DNA of 47,524 nt from an uncultured Eubacteriales bacterium (GTDB lineage Bacteria; Bacillota; Clostridia; Oscillospirales; Acutalibacteraceae): assembly GCA_900540235.1 (NCBI GenBank), contig UQEY01000010.1, positions 1 to 47,524 of the forward strand, in the 5' to 3' direction. A model generated the notes under the pieces. The model saw only the letters and a program-made list of their open reading frames with translations. It searched no databases and was not told where the DNA came from. Numbering within the stretch: the first letter of the stretch is position 1; each line of letters opens with the position of its first letter. The position numbers were made by a program, and so were the translations under genes. This document shows positions 22,152-31,225 of the stretch, piece after piece.

Positions 22152-24392
22152 TTGGCTAAAAGGAAATTAAATAAAGACGAAACGAAAAATCAGCCTCTTG
22201 CGGATAATGTTCATATTAAGGGTGCGGGTTCTGTTCAGGATGAGGTTATAACAAATACTCTTACCGATAACTTTATGCCTTACGCTATGAGTATTATTCT
22301 TTCTCGTGCAATTCCTCAAATTGACGGCTTTAAACCATCGCACAGAAAGCTCCTTTATACTATGTATAATATGGGTCTTTTGCAGGGCGGTACTATTAAA
22401 AGTGCAAATATTGTCGGCAGAACAATGCAGCTTAACCCCCACGGTGACGCAGCTATTTACGAAACGATGATTCGTCTTTCCCGTGGTAATGAAACTTTGC
22501 TTTATCCTTATGTCGAGTCAAAAGGTAATTTCGGTAAAGCTTACAGTAAAAATATGATGTATGCGGCTTCCCGTTATACAGAGGCTAAGCTTGCGCCTAT
22601 TTGCCACGAACTTTTTGACGATATTAAATGCGATACTGTAGATTTTGTTGACAACTACGACAATACTATGAAAGAGCCTACGCTTTTGCCGGTTACATTT
22701 CCGTCAATTCTTTGTAATGTAACAACCGGTATTGCTGCAGGTATGGCTTCGTCAATAGCTTCTTTTAATCTAAAAGAAATATGTGACACAACAATAGCTT
22801 TGATGAAAAACCCGGACCATGAAGTAAGCGATACACTTCTTGCACCTGATTTTGTCGGTGGCGGTTACATTCTTTACGATAAAGCTGAACTTGACAAAAT
22901 TTACAAAACAGGCAGAGGCTCGGTTAAGGTTCGTGCAAGGTACGGTTATGATAAAAAATATAACTGCATTGATATTACACAGATTCCGCCTACTACCACA
23001 AGTGAAGCTATAATTGATAAAGTTATTGAACTTGTTAAAACAAATAAGGTTAAAGAAATCAGCGATATCCGTGACGAAACCGACCTTTCCGGTTTGAAAA
23101 TCACTATTGATTTAAAGCGTGGAGTTGACCCTGATAAATTTATGGCAAAACTTTATAAGTCAACACCGCTTCAAGACTCATTTAGCTGTAACTTTAATGT
23201 GCTTATTAAAGGCAGACCTATGGTTTTGGGAGTTCGTGATATTCTTCTTGAATGGGTAGATTTCAGGCTTGAATGTATAAGAAGAAGAATTACTTTTAAT
23301 CTTAATAAGAAGAAAAATCAACTTCATTTGTTAAAAGGCCTTTCAAAAATTCTTCTTGATATTGATAAAGCCATTAAAATTGTTCGTGAAACCGAAAGTG
23401 AAGCAGAGGTTGTTCCTAACCTTATGATAGGCTTTGGTATTGACGAAATTCAGGCAGAATATGTTGCTGAAATTAAACTTCGTCATTTAAACCGTGAATA
23501 TATTTTAAAAAGAATTAAAGATATTGAGCAACTTGAAGAAGATATAGTTGAGCTTGAATCTATTCTTGCAAGTAAAAATAAGATGAAGAAAATTATCATC
23601 AAAGAGCTTGAAGAAGTTACCAAAAAGTATGACGGTGGACGAAAGAGTGAAATTCTTTATGAAGTTGATGATACCGTTGAAGAAGAAACGGTTGAAGTTG
23701 CAGATTATCCCGTTACTTTATTTATTACGGAGCACGGATATTTCAAAAAGATTAAAACCGCAAATCTGCGCATGAGTGGTGAACAGAAGATTAAAGAGGG
23801 TGACTCACTTCTTCCTGAAATTGAATGTTCAAACAAAGATGAACTTCTTTTCTTTACAAATCAGTGTCAGGTTTATAAGGCAAAGGTTGATGATTTTGCC
23901 GATACAAAGGCTTCTGTTCTCGGTGAATATGTTCCGGGTAAACTTGAAATGGCTGAGGGAGAACAAGTAGTTTATACTGCTGTTGTCAGCGAATATACCG
24001 GCTATATGATTTTTGTATTTGAAAACGGTAAGCTTGCAAAGGTTGATATGGCTTCTTATGCAACCAAAACTAACAGAAAGAAGCTTATTAATGCTTATTC
24101 AAATAAAGCGCCGCTTGTTCAGGCAATGTATATTAAAGAAGACTGCGAAATTGTACTCTGTTCTTCAAGCGGAAGGATGCTTCTTGTAAATACGGGCGCT
24201 ATTTTGCCTAAGACCACAAAAGATACTCAAGGTATTGCCGCAATGAAACTCAAGAAAACTCATAAAGTGACATCATTTCATATATATCACGAAGGCGAGT
24301 TTGAAAAAGCTTGGCGTTTTCGAGCTAAAAATTTGCCGGCGGCAGGTTCACTTATGAGTGAAAATGATGTTGGCGAGCAAATCACTTTTTAA
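22152..24392 (+). CDS. Divergent type IIA topoisomerase A subunit (GyrA/ParC-like)
   Basis: A 746-residue DNA-cleaving subunit. The breakage-reunion domain has SRAIPQIDGFKPSHRKLLYTMYNM (normally ALPDVRDGLKPVHRR), NPHGDAAIYETMIRLS and the active-site tyrosine Tyr142 in AASRYTEAKL. The coiled coil is about 370-475 and a beta-pinwheel-like C-terminus follows (from ~500). At the quinolone-contact positions (E. coli GyrA Ser83 and Asp87) it carries Ala100 and Glu104. The start is TTG 22152 behind AAGGAGGT. It lies in an operon with the B subunit. I leave the symbol open because ParC and a third topoisomerase cannot be separated from this window alone. Confidence 0.85.
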   Translation: MAKRKLNKDETKNQPLADNVHIKGAGSVQDEVITNTLTDNFMPYAMSIILSRAIPQIDGFKPSHRKLLYTMYNMGLLQGGTIKSANIVGRTMQLNPHGDAAIYETMIRLSRGNETLLYPYVESKGNFGKAYSKNMMYAASRYTEAKLAPICHELFDDIKCDTVDFVDNYDNTMKEPTLLPVTFPSILCNVTTGIAAGMASSIASFNLKEICDTTIALMKNPDHEVSDTLLAPDFVGGGYILYDKAELDKIYKTGRGSVKVRARYGYDKKYNCIDITQIPPTTTSEAIIDKVIELVKTNKVKEISDIRDETDLSGLKITIDLKRGVDPDKFMAKLYKSTPLQDSFSCNFNVLIKGRPMVLGVRDILLEWVDFRLECIRRRITFNLNKKKNQLHLLKGLSKILLDIDKAIKIVRETESEAEVVPNLMIGFGIDEIQAEYVAEIKLRHLNREYILKRIKDIEQLEEDIVELESILASKNKMKKIIIKELEEVTKKYDGGRKSEILYEVDDTVEEETVEVADYPVTLFITEHGYFKKIKTANLRMSGEQKIKEGDSLLPEIECSNKDELLFFTNQCQVYKAKVDDFADTKASVLGEYVPGKLEMAEGEQVVYTAVVSEYTGYMIFVFENGKLAKVDMASYATKTNRKKLINAYSNKAPLVQAMYIKEDCEIVLCSSSGRMLLVNTGAILPKTTKDTQGIAAMKLKKTHKVTSFHIYHEGEFEKAWRFRAKNLPAAGSLMSENDVGEQITF

Positions 24393-24407
24393 AATATAAA
24401 AAAATAC

Positions 24408-24436
24408 TTGCATTCTTACTCAAAGTGTGTTATACT
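24408..24436 (+). promoter_or_regulatory. Promoter of secG
   Basis: TTGCAT (24408-24413), 17 bases, TATACT (24431-24436). The same TACTTGCAT -35 context recurs at the rplS promoter (31888-31896). Confidence 0.7.
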
Positions 24437-24469
24437 TCATAAGTAATTTATATAGACGGGGGAGATATT

Positions 24470-24721
24470 ATGCTCTGGTATCATTATGTTTTCGGTGCAG
24501 TATTGGTTATTTTTTCAATCGTAATTACTGTTGTTGTACTTATGCAGGAAGGTCGTTCACAGAATCTTTCCGGTGCTATTGCCGGCGGTGCTGAAACTTT
24601 TCTCGGCAAGTCAAAAGGCAGAACGATTGAAGCTAAACTTGAAAGAATCACAAAATGGATGATTGTTGTATTCTTTGTAATAGTTCTTGCTGCATTCCTT
24701 GTTTTTCTTTTTATAGGATAA
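24470..24721 (+). CDS. secG: Preprotein translocase subunit SecG
   Basis: An 83-residue SecG: two TM helices (about 4-25 and 62-82) flanking a cytoplasmic loop with the family motif MQEGRSQNLSGAIAGGAETFLGKSKGRTIEAKL. It assists SecYE during protein export. GGGGGAG precedes ATG 24470, and the gene forms a monocistronic unit with its own promoter and terminator. Elsewhere secG often precedes rnr and smpB; here an exonuclease-domain gene follows instead. Confidence 0.95.
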   Translation: MLWYHYVFGAVLVIFSIVITVVVLMQEGRSQNLSGAIAGGAETFLGKSKGRTIEAKLERITKWMIVVFFVIVLAAFLVFLFIG

Positions 24722-24733
24722 GAATTAAAATGA

Positions 24734-24765
24734 TTAACCTTGCGTAATGCAAGGTTAATTTTTTT
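24734..24765 (+). terminator. Terminator of secG
   Basis: A perfect 10-bp stem (24734-24743 with 24749-24758), 5-base loop and seven T residues. The next gene starts only 12 bp later, so either read-through or an unseen promoter feeds it. Confidence 0.85.
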
Positions 24766-24776
24766 GTGAGGAAAAT

Positions 24777-25646
24777 ATGAATTTTATTATTTTTGATTTA
24801 GAGTGGAATAATGCTTACAACTATAAACTAAAGCGTGGAATGAACGAGATTATCGAAATCGGCGCAGTTAAACTTGACAAAAATTTTCAGGTTGTTGACA
24901 CTTTTAAACAGCTTATTAAACCGCAGGTATCTAAAAAACTAGGCTCAAGATTTAAAAATCTTACCCATATTACTGTAGAGGAAATTAATGAATTCGGTAT
25001 TGACTTTGAATCTGCTTTTGATGAATTTTCAAAGTGGTGCGGAAAAGGGGACAAGCTTTTTTTGAGCTGGTCTACGAGTGATTTATACACTCTTGTTGCA
25101 AATTATAAATATTTTGAGAATACTACTTATGTTGAATTTATGACAAAATATGCAGATGCTCAAAAATATTGTATGAGTTTTATTGACGGTATTGACGGTT
25201 CAAACCAAATCAGTTTGTCAAATTGTGCACAAATTTTTAATGTTGATACAGATTCAACCAATTTTCACCGTGCGCTTGAAGATTGTATGATTACGGCTTT
25301 TTGTCTTGAAAAAGTTTATGACAGCGAAAAAATAAAAAAATACATTCATACTTGTGATATGTCATTTTTTGAAAGATTGGTTTTTAAACCGTATTTTATT
25401 AAAACTCCTAAATATGACAGTTTTAATCTTAATGAAACCGATGTTTTGTGCCCTATATGCTCGGGTAAAATAGAACCTATAAAAAAGTATGAATTTACCA
25501 ATAATACATTCAAAGGCGCAGGTTTATGCCCAAAATGCAACAGAAAATTTTGGACTTATGTAAGGGCTAAACAAACATACGACGATATTGTTGTTTCAAC
25601 TCGTGCTGTTGCAATTAACAAAAAAAGAGCAAAGCGTCTTGGTTGA
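24777..25646 (+). CDS. DEDDh 3'-5' exonuclease with C-terminal zinc ribbon
   Basis: A 289-residue protein with an exonuclease domain of the DnaQ/ERI-1-like kind: FDLEWN (Asp7, Glu9), a middle Asp in SWSTSDLYTL (Asp102) and NFHRALEDC (His164, Asp169) complete the DEDDh set. The FDLEWN start and the size are closer to the eukaryote-like ERI-1/'exonuclease KapD' branch, which acts on RNA, than to DnaQ. After the domain, two CxxC pairs (Cys225/228 and Cys251/254) form a zinc ribbon, perhaps for nucleic-acid binding. It has GTGAGGA before ATG 24777. The fusion is unusual; the substrate is not known. Confidence 0.8.
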   Translation: MNFIIFDLEWNNAYNYKLKRGMNEIIEIGAVKLDKNFQVVDTFKQLIKPQVSKKLGSRFKNLTHITVEEINEFGIDFESAFDEFSKWCGKGDKLFLSWSTSDLYTLVANYKYFENTTYVEFMTKYADAQKYCMSFIDGIDGSNQISLSNCAQIFNVDTDSTNFHRALEDCMITAFCLEKVYDSEKIKKYIHTCDMSFFERLVFKPYFIKTPKYDSFNLNETDVLCPICSGKIEPIKKYEFTNNTFKGAGLCPKCNRKFWTYVRAKQTYDDIVVSTRAVAINKKRAKRLG

Positions 25647-25727
25647 TTGTAAAAGTTTACAAATTTTTCTTTATTTATTTTAATTTTTATATTATAATAA
25701 ATTATATTTTTTGACGGAGGTACTTAT

Positions 25728-28304
25728 ATGGCTTCAAACGATTATGATGATTTATTAGAGTCTTTTATGAGTAATTCTACAAAAGCATATAATGAAGATA
25801 AAACTTCCAGAGAAAGTGCCGACAGTGTGCCGACATCGTATTCTGTTTCATCAGGCGATGATAAAAAGAATAAGAAAATTCAGCGTGGTCGTGATATCGA
25901 AAAAGAGCTTGCTCAAAAAAAACAAAAGAAAATGAAAAAACAGCAAGCTAAGCAAAACAGAACGCCTGCTCAAAAATTTTTTGCAAGTGTCGGTAAAGTT
26001 CTCCTTGGTATGATTATGGTTGTTGGCGTTGTGGGCATTGTTTGCTTTTCCGTTCTTGCAATTTACGGCTACAGCGTTGTTTACGGCGACCCTGTATTTG
26101 ACCTTACAACCGAGGCTAAAGTAGGTCAAAACCAAACTTCGTTCATTTACGGCTATGACGGTGATGATGTTGTTGAAATTACAAGGCTTCACGGTGAGGA
26201 AAACCGTATTTGGGTTAACCTTGACGATATGAGTAAATATATTCCGGAAGCGTTTGTTTCAATCGAAGATAAGCGTTTTTATAAGCATCACGGCGTTGAC
26301 TGGATTAGAACTATAGGTGTATTTTTGAAAAATAACGACCAAGGCGGTTCAACAATTACTCAACAGCTTATTAAAAACCTGACCGATGAAAATAAAGCTA
26401 CTTATGTTCGTAAATTTAACGAAATTTTGAAAGCTTTGAACCTTGAAAGAAATTATGATAAAGACCAAATTCTTGAAGCTTATCTTAATACAATTTATCT
26501 TTCAAACGGTTGCTACGGTGTAAGGACTGCTGCTGAGGTCTACTTCGGTAAAGAGGTCGCTAATCTTAATGCTGCCGAGGCTGCTTGCCTTGCATCAATT
26601 ACTCAGTATCCAAGTAAGTATGACCCTCTTAATGAGCCTGAAAATAACAGAAAGCGCCAGATTAATGTACTTTATGCTATGAAGGGCAGCGGTTATCTTA
26701 ATGAAAGCGAATATCAGCAAGCTAAGGCTTACGAAATGGTATTCACTAACAGTAAGAATTATAAGGGTTCTCAAATTAAAGAGGATGAAAGCAGTTCTAA
26801 GAAAAACGATATTACCGATTATTATACAGACTATGTAATCACTACCGTTCAGGAAGATTTACAGAAAATGGGTTACACAAGCCGTAAAGCACACGATTTA
26901 GTTTACGGCGGTGGCTTGAAGATTTATACGGCTATTGATTTTGATGTTCAAGATTCAATGGAAGATGTATATGAAAACTATAAGCGTATGCCTGATGAAA
27001 CCGTTCAGGGCGCTATGGTTGTTATGGGTTATGACGGCAGAGTAATGGGTATTGTCGGCGGTACAGGCAAGAAGAAAGCTTCTATGGTTCTTAACCGTGC
27101 CACAACTTCTAACAGACCGCCGGGCTCTACAATTAAGCCGTTATCTGTTTACGGTCCTGCTCTTGAAAAAACTAAAGAAGACAGTGAAACCGGCGTTTAT
27201 TGGTCAACTATTATGCAGGACAGACCTTTTAAAACTGTTGAAGGCAAACCTTGGCCTGTTAACGAAGGTGGTAGTTATTCCGGCAGGAAAGTTACACTTC
27301 AATACGGTCTTTCAAGGTCGCTTAATACAATTTCTGCAAGGACCCTTGACAAAATCGGCGTTGATTATTCATATGATTTTATTACAGAGAATTTCCACAT
27401 AACAAGTCTTGACAGTGTTCGTGATTCCGATTACGGTCCGCTTGCTATCGGTTCTCTTACAAACGGTGCTACAGTTCTTGAACTTACCACTGCGTATGCT
27501 TCGTTCGGTAACGGCGGTAATTATTATGAACCGTATTGCTACTATAAAATTCTCGACAGTCAGGGTAACACGCTTATTGAAAAAGACCCTGAAAAAACTA
27601 AATCAACTGCGCTCAGTGAAAATACAAGCTGGGTTATGAATAAACTTCTTCAAACAGTTATGACAGAGGGTACCGGTACTACCTATAAACTTTCAGGTAT
27701 TGAATGTTTCGGTAAAACAGGTACAACTAATGATAACAAAGACCGTTGGTTTATCGGAGGTACTCCTGATTATCTTGCTGGTGTTTGGTATGGTTATGAT
27801 ACTCCTAAAGAAGTATTTTATAATCTTTCGCCAAACCCTTCAGGTACAATTTGGAATACTGTTATGAAAGAAATTTACGCTAAGCTTGATGAAAACAATA
27901 AAGATTATGAAACTAAATTCCCTGAATCAGACGGAATAATAAGAAAATCTTATTGTCGCGCTTGCGGTAAGCTTAGAAACGGAACAGGTGCATACGGTTG
28001 GTATGATGTTGATAATTTACCGGGTAATTGTACCGGTAATCATTCCGGCGGTGGAGAAAGTTATAATTACAACGATAAATCATACAGCAATTCAACCGAT
28101 AAAGAAACTACTGCTTCCGATGAAAAGAATGATGCTACGGAAGGCTCAACAGAAGAAACTGTGAGCGGCGAGACAAAGGAAGAAACTCAAAAACAAACTG
28201 AGTCTCAAACGCAAGCTCAAATCACTGAAGCTCCTACAACGCAAGCGCCCGCAACAGAGGCTCCTGCTACACAAGTTCCTGCAACTGATACTCCGGTACA
28301 GTAA
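25728..28304 (+). CDS. Class A penicillin-binding protein (PBP1A type)
   Basis: An 858-residue bifunctional peptidoglycan synthase. A long, Lys-rich cytoplasmic N-terminus (1-85) and one TM helix (about 88-115) precede the GT51 glycosyltransferase (Glu180 in EDKRFYKHHGVDW, then GGSTITQQLIKN), which polymerises lipid II. The transpeptidase has SxxK at Ser467-Lys470 (PPGSTIKPL), SxN at 531-533 and KTGT at 663-666. After it comes a short segment with Cys residues (YCRACGKLRNG ... GNC) and a Ser/Thr/Glu- then Thr/Ala/Pro-rich tail. The tail (last ~60 residues) resembles that of the protein at 11125. GGAGG at 25716-25720 supports the start. Monocistronic, with a terminator downstream. A likely beta-lactam target. 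Confidence 0.95.
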   Translation: MASNDYDDLLESFMSNSTKAYNEDKTSRESADSVPTSYSVSSGDDKKNKKIQRGRDIEKELAQKKQKKMKKQQAKQNRTPAQKFFASVGKVLLGMIMVVGVVGIVCFSVLAIYGYSVVYGDPVFDLTTEAKVGQNQTSFIYGYDGDDVVEITRLHGEENRIWVNLDDMSKYIPEAFVSIEDKRFYKHHGVDWIRTIGVFLKNNDQGGSTITQQLIKNLTDENKATYVRKFNEILKALNLERNYDKDQILEAYLNTIYLSNGCYGVRTAAEVYFGKEVANLNAAEAACLASITQYPSKYDPLNEPENNRKRQINVLYAMKGSGYLNESEYQQAKAYEMVFTNSKNYKGSQIKEDESSSKKNDITDYYTDYVITTVQEDLQKMGYTSRKAHDLVYGGGLKIYTAIDFDVQDSMEDVYENYKRMPDETVQGAMVVMGYDGRVMGIVGGTGKKKASMVLNRATTSNRPPGSTIKPLSVYGPALEKTKEDSETGVYWSTIMQDRPFKTVEGKPWPVNEGGSYSGRKVTLQYGLSRSLNTISARTLDKIGVDYSYDFITENFHITSLDSVRDSDYGPLAIGSLTNGATVLELTTAYASFGNGGNYYEPYCYYKILDSQGNTLIEKDPEKTKSTALSENTSWVMNKLLQTVMTEGTGTTYKLSGIECFGKTGTTNDNKDRWFIGGTPDYLAGVWYGYDTPKEVFYNLSPNPSGTIWNTVMKEIYAKLDENNKDYETKFPESDGIIRKSYCRACGKLRNGTGAYGWYDVDNLPGNCTGNHSGGGESYNYNDKSYSNSTDKETTASDEKNDATEGSTEETVSGETKEETQKQTESQTQAQITEAPTTQAPATEAPATQVPATDTPVQ

Positions 28305-28318
28305 AAATAATTCACTAA

Positions 28319-28354
28319 GGAAAGGAAGGTCGATTATCGATTTTCCTTTCTTTT
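28319..28354 (+). terminator. Terminator of the penicillin-binding protein gene
   Basis: GAAAGGAAGGTCGA pairs with TCGATTTTCCTTTC (two G-U pairs) around a short loop, followed by TTTT. Confidence 0.75.
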
Positions 28355-28380
28355 AAATATATATTCTTTTGGAGAAAAAT

Positions 28381-28791
28381 ATGAAAATAATGTCAGTTGA
28401 TTACGGCGACGCAAGAACCGGAATTGCTTTTTGTGATAAAAATGAAATTCTTGCCACTGCCTTTACCACTATTAATGAAAGTTATGCACCTAAGCTTGTT
28501 TCAAAAATCAAAGAAATTGTTGACGAGCAAAAGCCTGAGGTGATTGTTGTAGGTCTTCCGAGAAATATGGATGGGTCATACGGCTTTAGGTGTGATAAAT
28601 GTAAGCAACTCGGTAAACTTCTTCAAGAGGAAGTCGGTATTCCTGTTGAATTTGAAGATGAAAGGTTAACAACAGTTATTGCACACGATATTTTATCCGG
28701 CAACAATATTAAAAGTAAAAAGCACAAAAATAATGTTGATGCTGTTTCTGCCGTTGTAATACTTCAAAGTTTTATTGATAAAAGAAAATGA
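28381..28791 (+). CDS. ruvX: Putative pre-16S rRNA nuclease / Holliday junction resolvase-like RuvX (YqgF)
   Basis: A 136-residue YqgF-family nuclease with RNase H-like fold: MSVDYGDARTGIAFCD (first acidic residue), VGLPRNMDGSYGFRCDK and the C-terminal DERLTTVIAHDIL ... DAVSAVVILQ. The family processes the 16S rRNA 5' end and is also proposed as a junction resolvase. ATG 28381 is supported by GGAG at 28371-28374; the frame extends four codons upstream into the ribosome binding site. In many Firmicutes it follows alaS and ireB; neither is in this window. A predicted membrane protease follows. Confidence 0.92.
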   Translation: MKIMSVDYGDARTGIAFCDKNEILATAFTTINESYAPKLVSKIKEIVDEQKPEVIVVGLPRNMDGSYGFRCDKCKQLGKLLQEEVGIPVEFEDERLTTVIAHDILSGNNIKSKKHKNNVDAVSAVVILQSFIDKRK

Positions 28792-28832
28792 ATTAATTAA
28801 TGCTGATTATCGTAGTATTTAACGGTGATTAT

Positions 28833-29351
28833 ATGCATTTTTATATTAAAAACTGCAAAATTTGTATTGATTATTTATTTATTCTTGTTCTCAGTTTAGC
28901 TGCTCTTTTTAATGCAAATGATATTCTTTTGGTGCTCCTTTTTTCATCGCTTCACGAAATCGGGCATTTTGCGGCACTCATCATTTTTAAAAATTATCCT
29001 TATGAGCTTAAATTGTCTTTTTACGGTTTTGCGGTAAAGTATGAAAGTAATATTTCAAGAGTAAAAGAAACTGTAGTTTTATTATCCGGTCCGCTTGTCA
29101 ATTTCATTTTGTATTTAATACTAAAAGATAATGTTAATTTAATTTTGTTTTTGCTTAATGTTTTGCCGATTTACCCGCTTGATTTTGCAAGGGTATTGAG
29201 GCTCTATTTTCCGAAAACAGGGACTTATATCAGTCGTATAACATTAATTTTAATTTGCATTTTATGTGTTTATATGTTAGTTTATTATAAGTCGTATTCG
29301 TTGCTTTTTGTTGCAACTTATTTGGTGCTTTACGGTATTAACTGTGATTAG
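28833..29351 (+). CDS. Site-2 protease (M50/SpoIVFB-like) membrane metallopeptidase
   Basis: A 172-residue membrane protein with about five TM helices. The zinc motif HEIGH (41-45) is inside a helix, SGPLVNF (85-91) follows, and the third ligand Asp117 is in NVLPIYPLDFARVLRL. Normal M50 proteins read PLDGGR there, so the Phe-Ala replacement is unusual. SpoIVFB-type enzymes cleave membrane-bound pro-proteins such as pro-sigma-K, but no SpoIVFA is next to it. I prefer ATG 28833 (GGTGAT nearby) over ATG 28800, which has no ribosome binding site. It is sandwiched between ruvX and a radical SAM gene with small gaps and probably shares their transcript. Confidence 0.75.
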   Translation: MHFYIKNCKICIDYLFILVLSLAALFNANDILLVLLFSSLHEIGHFAALIIFKNYPYELKLSFYGFAVKYESNISRVKETVVLLSGPLVNFILYLILKDNVNLILFLLNVLPIYPLDFARVLRLYFPKTGTYISRITLILICILCVYMLVYYKSYSLLFVATYLVLYGINCD

Positions 29352-29383
29352 CGCCGAAAATAAACCTGAAAGGCTATTTTTTA

Positions 29384-31225
29384 ATGAAAAAAGAAGTTGA
29401 AAAACTGCTTCAATATGTTCAAAAGCCGGCAAGATATATCGGCGGAGAACTTAACGCTGTTATTAAAGATAAAGAAAAAATCGATATAAGATATGCTTTC
29501 TGCTTTCCCGATACATACGAGATTGGTATGAGCCATCTCGGAATGAAAATTATTTACGGTCTTGTAAATGACAGGCAGGACAGTTGGTGCGAAAGAGTAT
29601 TTGCTCCCGATAACGATATGGAAGAACAGATGAGAAAAAAAAATGTTCCTCTTTTCGCACTTGAAAGCGGAGATTATATAAAAGATTTTGATATGATTGG
29701 CTTTACGCTTATGTATGAACTTTCATATACAAATGTTTTAAATATGCTTAATCTTGCTAAAATACCGCTTAAATCAAGCGAAAGAGAATCACTGACTCCG
29801 CTTATTTGCGTCGGTGGTCCTTGCGCCTGCAACCCTGAGCCGATAACAGATTTTGTTGATATAGTTTTCCTCGGTGATGGCGAAGAAAGCACTAATGAAG
29901 TTATTGATTTGCTCAAATATGCAAAAGAAAATAATTTGACTAAACACGAATTTTTGCTTAAAGCGAAAGATATTCGTGGCGTATATGTTCCGTCGTTTTA
30001 TAAAGATTCTTATAATGATGACGGCACGCTGAAAGAACTTAAACCGCTTTTTGGAGCGCCTGAAAAGGTCAAAAAGGCTGTCGTCTCCGATATGAACAGC
30101 GTTTATTATCCTAAAGAATTCGTTGTGCCTTATATCAACATTGTTCATGATAGGGCAGTAGAGGAAATTTTTAGAGGATGTATTCGTGGGTGTCGTTTCT
30201 GTCAAGCGGGTTTTATTTATCGTCCGATTAGAGAAAAAAGTGTTGAAACAATAAATAAGCAGAGTAAGGCTCTCATTGACTCAACGGGTTATGATGAACT
30301 TTCTCTTTGCTCACTTTCCACTTCCGACCACAGCCATGTTAACGAAATGCTTACAACGCTGATTGACTGGACTGTTAAAGATAATATCAATTTGTCTTTA
30401 CCGTCACTCAGAGTCGATAATTTTTCAGACGAACTTGTTGAACAGTTAAATAAAGTTAGACGAAGCGGACTTACTTTTGCTCCTGAAGCCGGTACTCAAA
30501 GGCTTAGGGATGTTATAAATAAAAATGTAACAGAAGATGAAGTTATAAGAACTTGTACAAAAGCGTTTGATAACGGTTGGACTTCTGTTAAACTCTATTT
30601 TATGATGGGTCTTCCAACTGAAACCATGGAAGATATTGAAGGTATTGCAAACCTTGGTATGCAGGTTATTCATGCTTTTTACAATAACCCAAACAGGCAA
30701 AAAGGTACAGGTGTTCAGGTTTCAATTTCTTGTACGTCGTTTATTCCAAAGCCGTTTACTCCTTTTCAGTGGGAACCGGAGGACAGTATGGAGTCGCTCA
30801 AAGCTAAGCAAAAGCATCTTCTTGAATCTATCCCTACTAAAAAAATCAGAGTTTCTTATCACGAAACACCGACTTCACTTCTCGAAGGCGTACTCGCAAG
30901 AGGTGACAGGAGGCTCGGCAAGGTTATTCTTCGTGCGTATGAACTCGGTTGTAAATTCGACTCTTGGGACGACCAATTTAATTTTGATGCCTGGATGCAG
31001 GCGTTTGAAGATAATGGCATTGACCCTCATTTTTACACTCACAGAAGGCGAGAATTTACGGAAGTTTTACCGTGGGACCATCTTGATTACGGCGTAAGCA
31101 GAAAGTTTCTTGAAAATGAGAACAAAAAGGCTCATATGAACCAAACAACACCGCATTGCAGAATAAGATGTGCCGGTTGCGGAGCAAATAAACTTAACGG
31201 AGGTCACTGTGATGCGAGAGGTTAG
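29384..31225 (+). CDS. B12-binding-domain radical SAM protein (TIGR03960 family)
   Basis: A 613-residue enzyme of unknown reaction. A cobalamin-binding-like Rossmann region occupies about 30-190 (FPDTYEIGMSHLGMKIIY, VGGPCACNPEP, GDGEE). The radical SAM domain has the iron-sulfur motif CIRGCRFC (Cys266, 270, 273), followed by SLCSLSTSDHS and FAPEAGTQRLRDVINKN. A Cys-containing end (HCRIRCAGCGANKLNGGHC) may hold a further metal site. In Clostridia it almost always precedes the DUF2344 gene and often ribosomal protein genes, as here (rplS), so a tRNA or ribosome modification is plausible but unproven. It overlaps DUF2344 by 14 bp. Confidence 0.9.
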   Translation: MKKEVEKLLQYVQKPARYIGGELNAVIKDKEKIDIRYAFCFPDTYEIGMSHLGMKIIYGLVNDRQDSWCERVFAPDNDMEEQMRKKNVPLFALESGDYIKDFDMIGFTLMYELSYTNVLNMLNLAKIPLKSSERESLTPLICVGGPCACNPEPITDFVDIVFLGDGEESTNEVIDLLKYAKENNLTKHEFLLKAKDIRGVYVPSFYKDSYNDDGTLKELKPLFGAPEKVKKAVVSDMNSVYYPKEFVVPYINIVHDRAVEEIFRGCIRGCRFCQAGFIYRPIREKSVETINKQSKALIDSTGYDELSLCSLSTSDHSHVNEMLTTLIDWTVKDNINLSLPSLRVDNFSDELVEQLNKVRRSGLTFAPEAGTQRLRDVINKNVTEDEVIRTCTKAFDNGWTSVKLYFMMGLPTETMEDIEGIANLGMQVIHAFYNNPNRQKGTGVQVSISCTSFIPKPFTPFQWEPEDSMESLKAKQKHLLESIPTKKIRVSYHETPTSLLEGVLARGDRRLGKVILRAYELGCKFDSWDDQFNFDAWMQAFEDNGIDPHFYTHRRREFTEVLPWDHLDYGVSRKFLENENKKAHMNQTTPHCRIRCAGCGANKLNGGHCDARG

